This document shows, one piece after another, positions 48,038 to 56,941 of a DNA stretch of 64,000 nt (within the stretch, counting starts at the first letter, position 1; each line of letters begins with the position of its first letter). The stretch comes from Noviherbaspirillum galbum (GTDB lineage Bacteria > Pseudomonadota > Gammaproteobacteria > Burkholderiales > Burkholderiaceae_D). The translations under genes and the position numbers were made by a program. Where the stretch lies: assembly GCF_010974945.1 (NCBI RefSeq), contig NZ_JAAIVB010000037.1, positions 186,001 to 250,000 on the forward strand. Direction: 5' to 3'. The notes beneath the pieces were generated by a model, which was given only the letters and a program-made list of their open reading frames with translations, ran no database searches and was not told the origin of the DNA.

Positions 48038-49477
48038 ATGTTCGAAGACATTCCTTCCCTGTTCCGCGAGCTCGCCCCCGGCGTAGACTTTTGCTCCCTG
48101 CGCGTGGTCGACGAAACCACAGACAGCCTCATGGTCCGCCAGGACGTCCTGCAGCCCGTCACCACCCGCATCGACCGCGGCGCGATGCTGACGGTCGCGC
48201 ACCGCGGCGGCTATGGCTATGCCGCCACCGGCGACCTGAGCGCCGATGGCCTGAAGGATGCGCTGGCACGCGCCTGCTCCTGGGCCGACGCCAGCGCCGG
48301 CCGCATGCTCGTTGACGTATCCCGGCTGGCCCTCGACCATCCGCGCGGCAGGCATGCCGGACCGCCGGGCGCGCGGGAGGGCGCGAATTTGTCCGACCTG
48401 GTCGGCCTGCTGATGCAGGAATCCCGCGCCTGCCGGATCGACCCGCGCATCGTGGACTGGTATGCCTCCCTCTCGCTCGCCAGCACCGCCCAGCTCTACC
48501 TGACCTCGCAGGGCGGGGAGGCGTTCCAGGAATTCCATTACGTCATTCCCAATCTCGCGGTCACCGCCAACCAGGGCAACGATACCCAGACCCGCAGCCT
48601 CGGCGGCCAGTACAACGGCTACTGCCGGCAGGGCGGCCTCGAAGTGCTGCGGCAGGCCGGCTTCGCTGGCAGCGGCGAACGTGTCGCGCGCCAGGCCCTG
48701 GAACTGCTGGATGCGCCGAATTGCCCGGCCGGCAGGATGGACCTGCTGCTGATGCCGGCCCAGATGATGCTGCAGATCCACGAATCCATCGGCCATCCGC
48801 TTGAGCTCGACCGCATCCTCGGCGACGAGCGCAACTTCGCCGGCACCAGCTTCGTCACGCCCGACATGTTCGGCCGTTTCCGCTACGGTTCCGAGCTGCT
48901 CAACGTCACCCACGATCCCGGGCGCGCGGAGCAGTTCGCGAGCTACCGCTGGGACGACGACGGCACGCCCGCGAAAAAGACCTGGCTCATCCGCGACGGC
49001 ATGCTCGAGCGCCCGCTGGGCGGCGCCATCTCCCAGGCCCGCGCCGGCATGGAAGGCGTTGCCAATTCCCGCGCCTGCGGCTGGAACCGGCCGCCGATCG
49101 ACCGCATGGCCAACCTCAACATCGAGCCGGGCGCGTCATCGCTCGACGACATGATCCGCTCGGTGAAGCGGGGCGTGCTGATGGATACCAACGTGTCGTG
49201 GTCCATCGACGACTCGCGCAACAAGTTCCAGTTCGGCTGCGAGTGGGGCCGGCTGATCGAGGATGGCGAGCTCAAGGGCGTGGTCAAGAACCCCAACTAC
49301 CGTGGCATCTCGGAATCCTTCTGGCGCTCGCTCAAGGCAGTGGGCGACGAGTCCATCTTCGAGGTCATGGGAACGCCCTTCTGCGGCAAGGGCGAACCCT
49401 CGCAGGTCATCCGGGTCGGCCATGCTTCCCCGGCCTGCCTGTTCGCGGACGTCGATGTGTTCGGAGGAGAGGCCTGA
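48038..49477 (+). CDS. TldD-type metallopeptidase
   Basis: 479 residues, no signal peptide, cytoplasmic. The active-site zinc motif HExxxH is intact in QIHESIGHPLELDR (about residue 247-252), and the C-terminal region with GTPFCGKGEPSQVIRVGHASP closes the active cleft. TldD works as a heterodimer with PmbA/TldE. In E. coli the pair matures the modified peptide microcin B17 and degrades CcdA. This version differs from E. coli TldD in wording around the motif, so it belongs to another branch. The stop overlaps the partner start (TGATG). Confidence 0.9.
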   Translation: MFEDIPSLFRELAPGVDFCSLRVVDETTDSLMVRQDVLQPVTTRIDRGAMLTVAHRGGYGYAATGDLSADGLKDALARACSWADASAGRMLVDVSRLALDHPRGRHAGPPGAREGANLSDLVGLLMQESRACRIDPRIVDWYASLSLASTAQLYLTSQGGEAFQEFHYVIPNLAVTANQGNDTQTRSLGGQYNGYCRQGGLEVLRQAGFAGSGERVARQALELLDAPNCPAGRMDLLLMPAQMMLQIHESIGHPLELDRILGDERNFAGTSFVTPDMFGRFRYGSELLNVTHDPGRAEQFASYRWDDDGTPAKKTWLIRDGMLERPLGGAISQARAGMEGVANSRACGWNRPPIDRMANLNIEPGASSLDDMIRSVKRGVLMDTNVSWSIDDSRNKFQFGCEWGRLIEDGELKGVVKNPNYRGISESFWRSLKAVGDESIFEVMGTPFCGKGEPSQVIRVGHASPACLFADVDVFGGEA

Positions 49478-50799
49478 TGCAACAGTATTTCAATGAGGTC
49501 GCTGCCTTCCTCGCCGCGCGGCTGCGCGGGCAGGAGCAATTCAAGTGCTGGCTGGAAGCCGAGTCTTCCGACTTCGTGCGCTTCAACCGCAGCGCCGTGC
49601 GCCAGCCTGGCCATGTGCGGCAGATCATGCTCACGGTCGACCTCGCCGACGGCCTGCGCCATGCCGCAGCCACGCTGTCGCTGGGCGGTTCGCTGGCGGG
49701 CGACCAGGACCTGCTCGGCAACACCATCGGCCGGCTGCGCACGCAGATCGCCTCGCTGCCGGAAGACCCGTACCTGCTCCCCGTCACGGCTGGCGGGAAT
49801 ACCGAGCGCATCACTGCGTCGCGCCTGCCGTCCGGCCGGGACATGGCGGACCAGATGCTCGACGCGGCGCGCGGCGTCGACATGGTCGGCATCCTTGCCG
49901 CCGGGCCGGTCTACCGCGGCTTTGCGAATTCCCTCGGGCAGCGCAACTGGCACGAGATGTCCAGCTTCAATGCCGACTGGAGCCTCTACCTTGCCCGCGA
50001 CAAGGCGGTGAAGAACAGCTATGCCGGGTTTGACTGGGACGGCGCGGCCTTCCGCAGCAAGTTCGACGAAGGCGCGGCCCAGCTCGACTTCCTGCGCCGC
50101 GACCCGGTGACGATTACCCCCGGCGGCTATCGCGCCTACCTGTCGCCCACGGCGCTTGGCGAAATCATCGGCATGCTCAACTGGGATGGCTTCTCCGAAA
50201 AGGCCTTCCGTACCCGGCAAAGCACCCTGCGTGGCATGCGCGCAGGAGAACGCCGGCTGCATCCTTGCATCAACCTGCGCGAGAACACGCGCGACGGCCT
50301 CGCGCCGGCTTTCCAGGCGGATGGCTTCATCAAGCCCGGCAAGGTCGATCTCATCCGCAACGGCGAACTCGCCGGTAGCATGATCTCGCCGCGCACCGCG
50401 CGGGAATACGGCATCGACACCAACGGCGCGGACGCCGGCGAAGCGATGAGCTCGGTCGAACTCGACGCCGGCACGCTGCCGCGCCAGCATGCCCTGCGGG
50501 AACTCGGTACCGGCGTCTACATCAGCAATCTCTGGTACTTGAATTTCTCCGACCGCGCCAGCTGCCGCATGACCGGCATGACCCGCTTCGCCAGCTTCTG
50601 GGTGGAAAACGGAGAGATCAAGGCACCGCTGAACGTGATGCGCTTCGACGACTCGCTGTTCCGCATCCTCGGCGACAAGCTGATCGGGCTGACGGATGAG
50701 CGGGACATGCTGATCGACAACGAGACCTACGGGGGGAGGCATGTGTCGAGCGCGAGGGTGCCGGGGGCGCTGGTGGGGGAGTTGGCGTTTGTATTGTGA
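49477..50799 (+). CDS. PmbA/TldE-type partner of the TldD protein
   Basis: 440 residues from MQQYFNEVAAFL; the longer frame upstream is the other gene's shadow. TldD/PmbA fold, without an HExxxH motif, as expected for the non-catalytic half that shapes the cleft. Landmarks: PVTITPGGYRAYLSP, LGTGVYISNLWYLNFSDRASCRMTGMTRFASFWVENGEI, and DNETYGGRHVSSARVPG near the end. Translationally coupled to the TldD gene. Confidence 0.88.
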   Translation: MQQYFNEVAAFLAARLRGQEQFKCWLEAESSDFVRFNRSAVRQPGHVRQIMLTVDLADGLRHAAATLSLGGSLAGDQDLLGNTIGRLRTQIASLPEDPYLLPVTAGGNTERITASRLPSGRDMADQMLDAARGVDMVGILAAGPVYRGFANSLGQRNWHEMSSFNADWSLYLARDKAVKNSYAGFDWDGAAFRSKFDEGAAQLDFLRRDPVTITPGGYRAYLSPTALGEIIGMLNWDGFSEKAFRTRQSTLRGMRAGERRLHPCINLRENTRDGLAPAFQADGFIKPGKVDLIRNGELAGSMISPRTAREYGIDTNGADAGEAMSSVELDAGTLPRQHALRELGTGVYISNLWYLNFSDRASCRMTGMTRFASFWVENGEIKAPLNVMRFDDSLFRILGDKLIGLTDERDMLIDNETYGGRHVSSARVPGALVGELAFVL

Positions 50800-50807
50800 G
50801 GGGCAGT

Positions 50808-50828
50808 CCCTCCCCTTCAATGGGAGGG
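50808..50828. repeat. Family A repeat, single hairpin tip (copy 3)
   Basis: CCCTCCC ... GGGAGGG with CTTCAAT between the arms, just after the PmbA-type gene. Only one tip of the 145-bp element is present. Confidence 0.6.
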
Positions 50829-50959
50829 AGCCATATCCGGCCCGTCCCGCAAATTAACGGTCCATCCCCACGAATCCGCATCCTGTCGCATCCCCCTCGC
50901 GACCTGCCGTACCCGGCGATACATTGCCTTGCATCGAACAAGAACAGAAATCCCGAGAC

Positions 50960-52189
50960 ATGACACAACAAAACCAACAACAGCCGATTCCATCGCCCGC
51001 CGGCGCGCATCGCCGCGGCAAGCGCATCCTCGCCGGGCTCTTCCTGGTCTCCCTTGCCGCCGGCGGCGGCTGGTACTGGATGCAATCCTCAAAAGCCGAA
51101 GCGGCGGCAAGCGAAGCAAAAAAACCGAAACCCCAGCCTGTCTACGAGCTCGGAGCGAGCGACGTCGCGGCCATCGAGGCGCGCGAGCTGCGCGTGGTGC
51201 TGCCCTTGTCCGGTACGCTAACGCCCCAGGCGCAGGCCACCGTCAAGGCGAAGGTTGCCGCCGTGGTCGATGCGATGCTGGTGGCGGAAGGCATGCCGGT
51301 ACGCAAGGGGCAGGTCGTGGCCAGGCTCGACACCGGCGATCTGCGGGCGCGGCTGATGACCCAGCAGGCGGCGCAGGACGAGGCGCGCGCCAAGCTCGCC
51401 CTGGCGAGGAAGACCCACGACACCAACCGCGCGCTGCTCAACCAGAAATACATTTCCCAGACCGCCTTCGATGCCGCGGAAAACAGCGTCGAACTGGCGC
51501 AGGCGGCGCTCAAGTCGGCCGATTCCCAGCTCGACATGGCGCGCCGGGCGCTGGACGACGCAACCATCCGCGCGCCCTTCGACGGCATCGTCAGCAAGCG
51601 CTTCGTGCAGGTCGGCGAGAAGGTGTCGCCCGACACGCCGGTGTTCGCCCTGGTGGACCTGAAGGAACTGGTGTTCGAGGCCCAGGTCCCGGCAGGCGAG
51701 ATTCCCCGCGTGCACGCCGGGCAGGAGGTCGCGTTCGGCGTGGACGGCTTCGGCGGCCGGTCCTTCCGCGGCAGCGTGGCGCGCATCAACCCGACTGCGG
51801 AGCAGGGCTCGCGGGCAATGACCGTCTATGTGGCAGTGGACAACAAGGATGGCGCTCTGCGCGGCGGCATGTTCGCCAAGGGCGGACTCGTGCTCGAGAA
51901 GTCGGCGCCCGCGCCGCTGCTGCCGTTGAATGCGCTGCGCCAGGCGGACAACGCGGCCGTCGCCTACAAGGTCCAGCAGGGCAGGTTGGTCGCGCAGCCG
52001 CTGAAGCTCGGCCTGCGCAATGACGATGACGGCATGGTGGAAGTGGTGGAGGGCTTGCGGGAGGGCGACCACGTGCTGGTCGCGCGCATCGATGCGCTCA
52101 AGCCGGGAAGCGCGGTCAAGCTGCCGGCGCGCGCCGCGAACGCGAGCGCCCGCCTTGAAACGGCCGGCGGCGTTCCGGGAAAGAGCTGA
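50960..52189 (+). CDS. RND efflux periplasmic adaptor (HlyD/MFP family)
   Basis: 409 residues from MTQQNQQQPIPSP; an upstream TTG is less likely. Membrane anchor about 25-43 (ILAGLFLVSLAAGGGWYW), lipoyl-type half motifs (VAAVVDAMLVAEGMPVRKGQVVARLDTGDL), an alpha-hairpin rich in Ala/Gln (about 145-215), the second lipoyl half (IRAPFDGIVSKRFVQVGEKV) and a beta-barrel. Bridges the RND pump to an outer-membrane channel, which is not encoded here. The pump gene follows after 3 bases. Confidence 0.94.
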   Translation: MTQQNQQQPIPSPAGAHRRGKRILAGLFLVSLAAGGGWYWMQSSKAEAAASEAKKPKPQPVYELGASDVAAIEARELRVVLPLSGTLTPQAQATVKAKVAAVVDAMLVAEGMPVRKGQVVARLDTGDLRARLMTQQAAQDEARAKLALARKTHDTNRALLNQKYISQTAFDAAENSVELAQAALKSADSQLDMARRALDDATIRAPFDGIVSKRFVQVGEKVSPDTPVFALVDLKELVFEAQVPAGEIPRVHAGQEVAFGVDGFGGRSFRGSVARINPTAEQGSRAMTVYVAVDNKDGALRGGMFAKGGLVLEKSAPAPLLPLNALRQADNAAVAYKVQQGRLVAQPLKLGLRNDDDGMVEVVEGLREGDHVLVARIDALKPGSAVKLPARAANASARLETAGGVPGKS

Positions 52190-52192
52190 GCC

Positions 52193-55100
52193 ATGTGGAT
52201 CACGACGACCAGCATCCGCCATCCCGTCTTTGCCACCATGGTCATGGTGGCCCTGATGGTCCTTGGCCTGTTCTCTTACCAGAACCTCGGCGTGGAGCAG
52301 CTTCCCGAAGTGAATCCGCCAGTGGTCTTCATTTCCGTGCAATACCCGGGCGCGTCGCCGGAAGCGGTGGAAAACGATCTCACCAAGCCGATCGAGGAGG
52401 CGCTCAACACCATCAGCGGCGTCAAGATGCTGCGCTCGAGTTCGTATGAAGGCCGCAGCGATACTGCGGTGGAATTCGACCTGACGGTGGCCATCGACAA
52501 GATGGTCCAGGAAGTACGCGACAAGATCGCCCAGATCCGGCCCGCCTTCCCCAAGGACGCCAAGGATCCGTTCATCGTGAAGGGCGATACCGAGAACGCC
52601 CAGCCGGTGGTGACCTTCGGCGTCAGTTCAAGCTCGCTCAACCTGAGGGACTTGTCCACGCTCACCGAGCAAACCATCGTCAAGCGCCTGCAAAGCGTGC
52701 AGGGCGTGGGACGCATCACGCTCGGCGGCGCGTCGAAGCGGCAGGTGCTGGTTCACATCCATCCCGGCCGGCTCGCCGCCCAGGGCATCGGCGTGGACGA
52801 AGTCGTGCAGGCGATCAAGCTGGCGAACCAGGATCTGCCCGCCGGCAACATCACCCGGGGCGAGACCGACCAACTGGTACGCATCGAAGGCAAGCTCAAG
52901 GATCCGCGCGCCTTCGGCAAGATCATCGTGGCGCGCCGGGCCAATGCGCCTGTCTATCTCGAGCAGGTCGCCGACGTGAGCGATGGCGAGCGCGAGGAAA
53001 CCTCCATCTCCCGCCTGAATGGCCAGCGCGCGATCATCGTTTCCGTGGTGAAGGTGCAGGACGCGAACGTGGTCGCGGTCGGGGACGGCGTCAAGGCCAT
53101 GCTCGAGGAACTGAAGAAGCGGCTGCCGCCCGGGGTAGACATCCGGACCATCTATGCCAGCTCGGACTGGGTCAAGGGTTCGCTCTCGCGGGTGAAGTCG
53201 ACCATCGCCGAAGGCGCGGCGCTGACCATCCTCATCGTGTTCTTCTTCCTGCATTCTTGGCGCAGCACGGTCATCACCGGCCTGACCCTGCCGATTTCGG
53301 TGGTGGCGACCTTCATCGCCTTGAACGCCTTCGGCTTCACGCTCAACTTCATGACGCTGATGGCCTTGTCGCTGTGCATCGGCCTGCTCATCGACGATGC
53401 CATCGTGGTCCGCGAAAACATTGTGCGCCACCTCGCCATGGGCAAGGACCATCGCACCGCGGCGCTCGACGGCACCCGCGAGATCGGCCTCGCGGTGATG
53501 GCGACTACCTTTGCCATCGTCGCGGTGTTCGTGCCGGTCGCCTTCATGAAAGGCATCATCGGCCGCTTCTTCCTGCAGTTCGGCATCACCGTCACGGTGG
53601 CGGTGCTGGTATCGCTGTTCGTTTCCTTCACCCTCGATCCGATGCTGTCGTCGGTATGGCGCGACCCGGCCGAAAACCGCTTCCGCCGGCTGCCCTGGCT
53701 GGGCCGCCTGATGGACAGGATAGAGCACGGCATCGACGGCCTGCATGCGGTGTATGGCCGCATCCTGGAAACCGCGCTAGCCTGGCGCAAGACCACGCTA
53801 GCCATCGCCTTCGGGCTTTTCGCCGGCAGCTTCTTCCTCGTGCCGCTGATCGGCACGGAATTCGTGCCGGAAGTCGACCAGGGCTTCAGCACGCTGCGCC
53901 TGAAGGCGCCGGTTGGCTCCAGCCTCGGCTATACCGACGACAAGATCCGCCAAGTGGAAGAGGCACTGAAGGAATTCAGCGAGATCGAGGTGATCAGCTC
54001 GACGGTCGGCACCGACGACGGCCGCAACTATGCCGAAGTCAATCTTCGGCTGACCGATGCCAGGAAGTCGCACCGGCGGCCGCAGAAGGAAATCGAAAAG
54101 GCGATCCGCGAGCGGCTGGCCACGATTCCCGGCGTGGAATTGTCGGTCGGTTTCCAGAAGCCGATCTATGTCGCCATCCTCGGGCCGGAGGCGGACAAGC
54201 TGAAACAGGTGGTTGAACAGTTCATGGAAAAGATGTCCGCCATCAAGGGCATCACCGACCTCGACAACAGCATGTCCGCCGCCAACCCGACGGTCACCGT
54301 CAAAGTCAACAATGAGCTGGCGAGCGATCTCGGCCTGTCGCTGCAGCAGATCGGCAATGCCCTGAGGCCTTTCCTTGCCGGCGACACCGTCTCTTCGTGG
54401 CTCGCGCCGGACGGGCAGAACTATGAGGTCAACGTGCAGTTGCCGAAGTCGGGCCGGCAAAAGGTCGCCGACCTCGCGGACCTTTCCGTGGCCAGCAGCC
54501 GCATGGGCGCGGATGGCAAGCCGGTCATGGTGCCGCTGCGGCAGGTGGTGGAGTTCGTGCCGAGCAGCAGCCCCCAGGTCATCAAGCGCCAGGACCTGGA
54601 ACGCCGGGTCGGCATCTATGCGAACGTGGAAGGGCGCCCCGCGGGCGACGTGGGTGCGGACGTACAGAAGCTGATCAAGGAAATCACCCTACCGCCGGGA
54701 TACCGCTTCGACGTCGGGGGACAAACGAAGCAGATGCAGGAATCGTTCACCGCCGCCGTCACCGCCCTGGCCGTCGCGGTGATCTTCATCTACCTGATCC
54801 TCGCCTCGCAGTTCGGCAGTTTCCTGCAGCCGGTCGCCATCATGGCGGCGCTGCCGCTGTCCCTGATCGGCGTGTTCAGCGCCTTGCTCGTCACGCGCAG
54901 CACGCTGAACATTTTCTCCATCATCGGCTTCATCATGCTGATGGGCCTGGTGACCAAGAACGCGATCCTGCTGGTCGATTTCACCAACAAGGCGCAGCGT
55001 GAGGGCAAGTCGCAGCATGACGCCATCCTGCTCGCCGGCCAGGTGCGCTTGCGGCCGATACTGATGACCACCCTGGCCATGATCTTCGGCATGCTGCCGA

Positions 55101-55312
55101 TGGCCATGGGCCTGGGCGAAGGCGCGGAGCAGCAGGCGCCCATGGGACGGGCGGTGATCGGCGGCATCGTCACCTCCACCTTGCTCACGCTGGTTGTTGT
55201 GCCGGTGGCATACACTTATCTCGACCGCTGGGGCAGGGCGGCAAGGCGCTACCTTGCGCCGGAACCGGAGACGGCGTTGTCGCCCGAGCCGCAACCCGCC
55301 ACCTCCGCCTGA
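52193..55312 (+). CDS. RND efflux pump inner-membrane subunit (HAE1-like)
   Basis: 1039 residues with 12 membrane helices and two large periplasmic loops. Opening: MWITTTSIRHPVFATMVMVALMVLG. Proton-relay residues in helix 4: MALSLCIGLLIDDAIVVRENIVRHL. C-terminal half: FSIIGFIMLMGLVTKNAILLVDFTN. It exports drugs or other amphiphiles driven by protons. It resembles the MexF/AcrB-like group with a two-gene adaptor-pump unit. No regulator gene is adjacent. It may share a role with the peptide island (self-protection), but this is only proximity. Confidence 0.95.
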   Translation: MWITTTSIRHPVFATMVMVALMVLGLFSYQNLGVEQLPEVNPPVVFISVQYPGASPEAVENDLTKPIEEALNTISGVKMLRSSSYEGRSDTAVEFDLTVAIDKMVQEVRDKIAQIRPAFPKDAKDPFIVKGDTENAQPVVTFGVSSSSLNLRDLSTLTEQTIVKRLQSVQGVGRITLGGASKRQVLVHIHPGRLAAQGIGVDEVVQAIKLANQDLPAGNITRGETDQLVRIEGKLKDPRAFGKIIVARRANAPVYLEQVADVSDGEREETSISRLNGQRAIIVSVVKVQDANVVAVGDGVKAMLEELKKRLPPGVDIRTIYASSDWVKGSLSRVKSTIAEGAALTILIVFFFLHSWRSTVITGLTLPISVVATFIALNAFGFTLNFMTLMALSLCIGLLIDDAIVVRENIVRHLAMGKDHRTAALDGTREIGLAVMATTFAIVAVFVPVAFMKGIIGRFFLQFGITVTVAVLVSLFVSFTLDPMLSSVWRDPAENRFRRLPWLGRLMDRIEHGIDGLHAVYGRILETALAWRKTTLAIAFGLFAGSFFLVPLIGTEFVPEVDQGFSTLRLKAPVGSSLGYTDDKIRQVEEALKEFSEIEVISSTVGTDDGRNYAEVNLRLTDARKSHRRPQKEIEKAIRERLATIPGVELSVGFQKPIYVAILGPEADKLKQVVEQFMEKMSAIKGITDLDNSMSAANPTVTVKVNNELASDLGLSLQQIGNALRPFLAGDTVSSWLAPDGQNYEVNVQLPKSGRQKVADLADLSVASSRMGADGKPVMVPLRQVVEFVPSSSPQVIKRQDLERRVGIYANVEGRPAGDVGADVQKLIKEITLPPGYRFDVGGQTKQMQESFTAAVTALAVAVIFIYLILASQFGSFLQPVAIMAALPLSLIGVFSALLVTRSTLNIFSIIGFIMLMGLVTKNAILLVDFTNKAQREGKSQHDAILLAGQVRLRPILMTTLAMIFGMLPMAMGLGEGAEQQAPMGRAVIGGIVTSTLLTLVVVPVAYTYLDRWGRAARRYLAPEPETALSPEPQPATSA

Positions 55313-55364
55313 GCCTGTCCCCGGCAGCGTTCCCGCCCTGCCGCGGGACGCTTTCCATGACGGC

Positions 55365-55628
55365 TCAGGGCCGCTTGCCTTCAGGCTTCGATGCCGCCTG
55401 CGCCAGCTGCAGCCTGGTCGCGCTGTCGTAGGCTGCCTTCTGTTCAGGCGTCATACGCTTCGCTAAGATCACCATTCGGGGAATCTTGCCGTTCGCGGCC
55501 GGCGGCGCGGGAGCCTCGCCGGCCGCGCTGGCCAGGCAAGTTTTGACCAGGACCACGATGGCCGCCGCCGAGAGCGCAAGCTGGCGGCGGAGGCCGGAAC
55601 GGGTAGGGATGCGACGAACGATGCTCAC
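55365..55628 (-). CDS. Small exported protein of unknown function (paralogue of 58366-58650)
   Basis: 87 residues from a GTG start (VSIVRRIPTRSG) that has AAGGAAA five bases upstream, the same spacing as its paralogue. A signal peptide or single helix (LALSAAAIVVLVKTCLASAAG) is followed by an Ala/Pro stretch and the motif PRMVILAKRMTPEQKAAYD. The paralogue at 58366 has PRIVITARRMTDAEKARDA at the same position. No family recognised. A frame-open ATG 63 bases further upstream is possible. Confidence 0.65.
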   Translation of the reverse strand: MSIVRRIPTRSGLRRQLALSAAAIVVLVKTCLASAAGEAPAPPAANGKIPRMVILAKRMTPEQKAAYDSATRLQLAQAASKPEGKRP

Positions 55629-55900
55629 AACGATTTCCTTGTCTGTAGGGGTTGAGGACGGGATGCCGGGGGATGGCGCGACCTCGGACAAGCGGAGCTT
55701 TCAAGACTGGCCGGGACGCGTTCGGCTGGTGAGTGGAAGCGGGGAGGGATTTGTTGCGAGGGTGGAGGGAATGTTGGGAATTGTCAGGACGGGAAGCGAG
55801 AACGAAAGGCAAGGCGGGTGCCCCGAGCAATGGCAGGTGATTCGCGCCTAGTCGCTACTCCCCGTCGGCGGGACAAGCGTGCTGGAGCGCTCCGACAAGC
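55629..55900. other. Gene-free stretch before repeat copy 4
   Basis: No gene seen. 55861-55878 (CCCGTCGGCGGGACAAGC) matches 15183-15200 with one difference. The rest shows no clear signal, though the promoter of the small gene to the left must lie here. Confidence 0.4.
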
Positions 55901-56050
55901 TCCCTCCCCTTCAAGGGGAGGGCTGGGGTGGGGATGGGGATCGGTCGCGAGCAAAGAACAGACTTGACTCGCTGGCGATATCAACGCTGTTCTTTATTCG
56001 CACCGGAAACCCATCCCCACCCTAACCCTCCCCTTGAAGGGGAGGGGACA
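55901..56050. repeat. Dispersed palindromic repeat, family A, copy 4 (most complete)
   Basis: Two outward hairpin tips (about 55903-55923 and 56023-56045), AGCAAAGAACAG and GCTGTTCTTT inverted in the core, and CATCCCCACCCT at the right. The whole could fold into one long stem. It lies downstream of the response-regulator gene. Confidence 0.8.
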
Positions 56051-56159
56051 TGGCGGCGGGAAATCAAGCACACGTTGCAAAGATGCGGGCATAGCTTAGC
56101 GCCTTGGCGCGAACGACGGCGGACAACGCGAACATCACCCCATCCTTCTCCCCCGCCCC

Positions 56160-56912
56160 CTACATCTGCTTGAACAAATGCACAAAACTCCTGCTGACCT
56201 CAAGCTTCTCCCCCAACCCCTTCACCATCACGAGATGCCGCCCCCGCAGATCGCGCGTCACCCCATCGATCGCATTCACGTTCACCAGCGTAGACCGGTG
56301 AATCTGCCAGAACAGCGCCGGATCAAGCTCCTCGTGCAGTTCCTTGACCGGCTTGCGGATCAGCGCCTCGACGCGCGCCGTCTGCACGCGGGTGTATTTT
56401 TCGTCCGAGATGAAGAACAGCACCTCTTCGACTGGGATCAGCCGCAAGTCCTGGCCGATCGATGCCTGTATCCACTTCAGGTAATTCGGCTTGGCCGCCA
56501 CGCCCATCTGCTTGGCAAGCTGGACAAGCAGCGAGCCCATGTCCGGCGGCGGCGCCGCCAGCCGGCTCTTGATGCGCTCGACGGTCATCTTGAGCCGCTC
56601 CGGTTCGGCGGGCTTGAGCACGTAGTCGATCGCGCCGCGCTCGAAGGCTTCCACCGCATACTGGTCGTAGGCGGTGATGAAGACGATGTGGGCCTGCGGG
56701 CCGATTCCTTGCGCCGCCTCCAGGCCGGTCTTTCCTGGCATGCGGATGTCGAGGAAGACGATGTCGGGCTGGTGCTGCTGCGTCAGCTCGATCGCCTCCT
56801 CGCCATTCTTCGCCTCGCCGAGGATCTCCAGTTCCGGCCAGACCTGCGACAGGCGCATCCTGAGCTGGTCCCGCATGAGGCGTTCGTCGTCGGCGATGAT
56901 GGCGGTCGGCAT
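56160..56912 (-). CDS. LytR/AlgR-family response regulator (REC + LytTR)
   Basis: 250 residues. Receiver domain (about 1-120) with D8/D9, phosphoacceptor D55 in VFLDIRMPG, T in FITAYDQYA and K in VLKPAEP. The LytTR DNA-binding domain (about 145-250) reads LIPVEEVLFFISDEKYTRVQT and FWQIHRSTLVNVNAID. Partner of the kinase encoded 29 bases upstream. Such pairs often control exported proteins, peptidases or cell-surface functions. Confidence 0.94.
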   Translation of the reverse strand: MPTAIIADDERLMRDQLRMRLSQVWPELEILGEAKNGEEAIELTQQHQPDIVFLDIRMPGKTGLEAAQGIGPQAHIVFITAYDQYAVEAFERGAIDYVLKPAEPERLKMTVERIKSRLAAPPPDMGSLLVQLAKQMGVAAKPNYLKWIQASIGQDLRLIPVEEVLFFISDEKYTRVQTARVEALIRKPVKELHEELDPALFWQIHRSTLVNVNAIDGVTRDLRGRHLVMVKGLGEKLEVSRSFVHLFKQM

Positions 56913-56941
56913 GGCGATCGGTAATCTCGAAAGGTGAATGA

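Noticed and set aside
44383-48171. A 1262-codon open frame on the minus strand across the permease and ATPase genes
   Set aside because: It lies antisense to three genes with clear family motifs; its protein is His/Arg/Asp-rich with no recognisable domain, as GC-rich DNA gives by chance.
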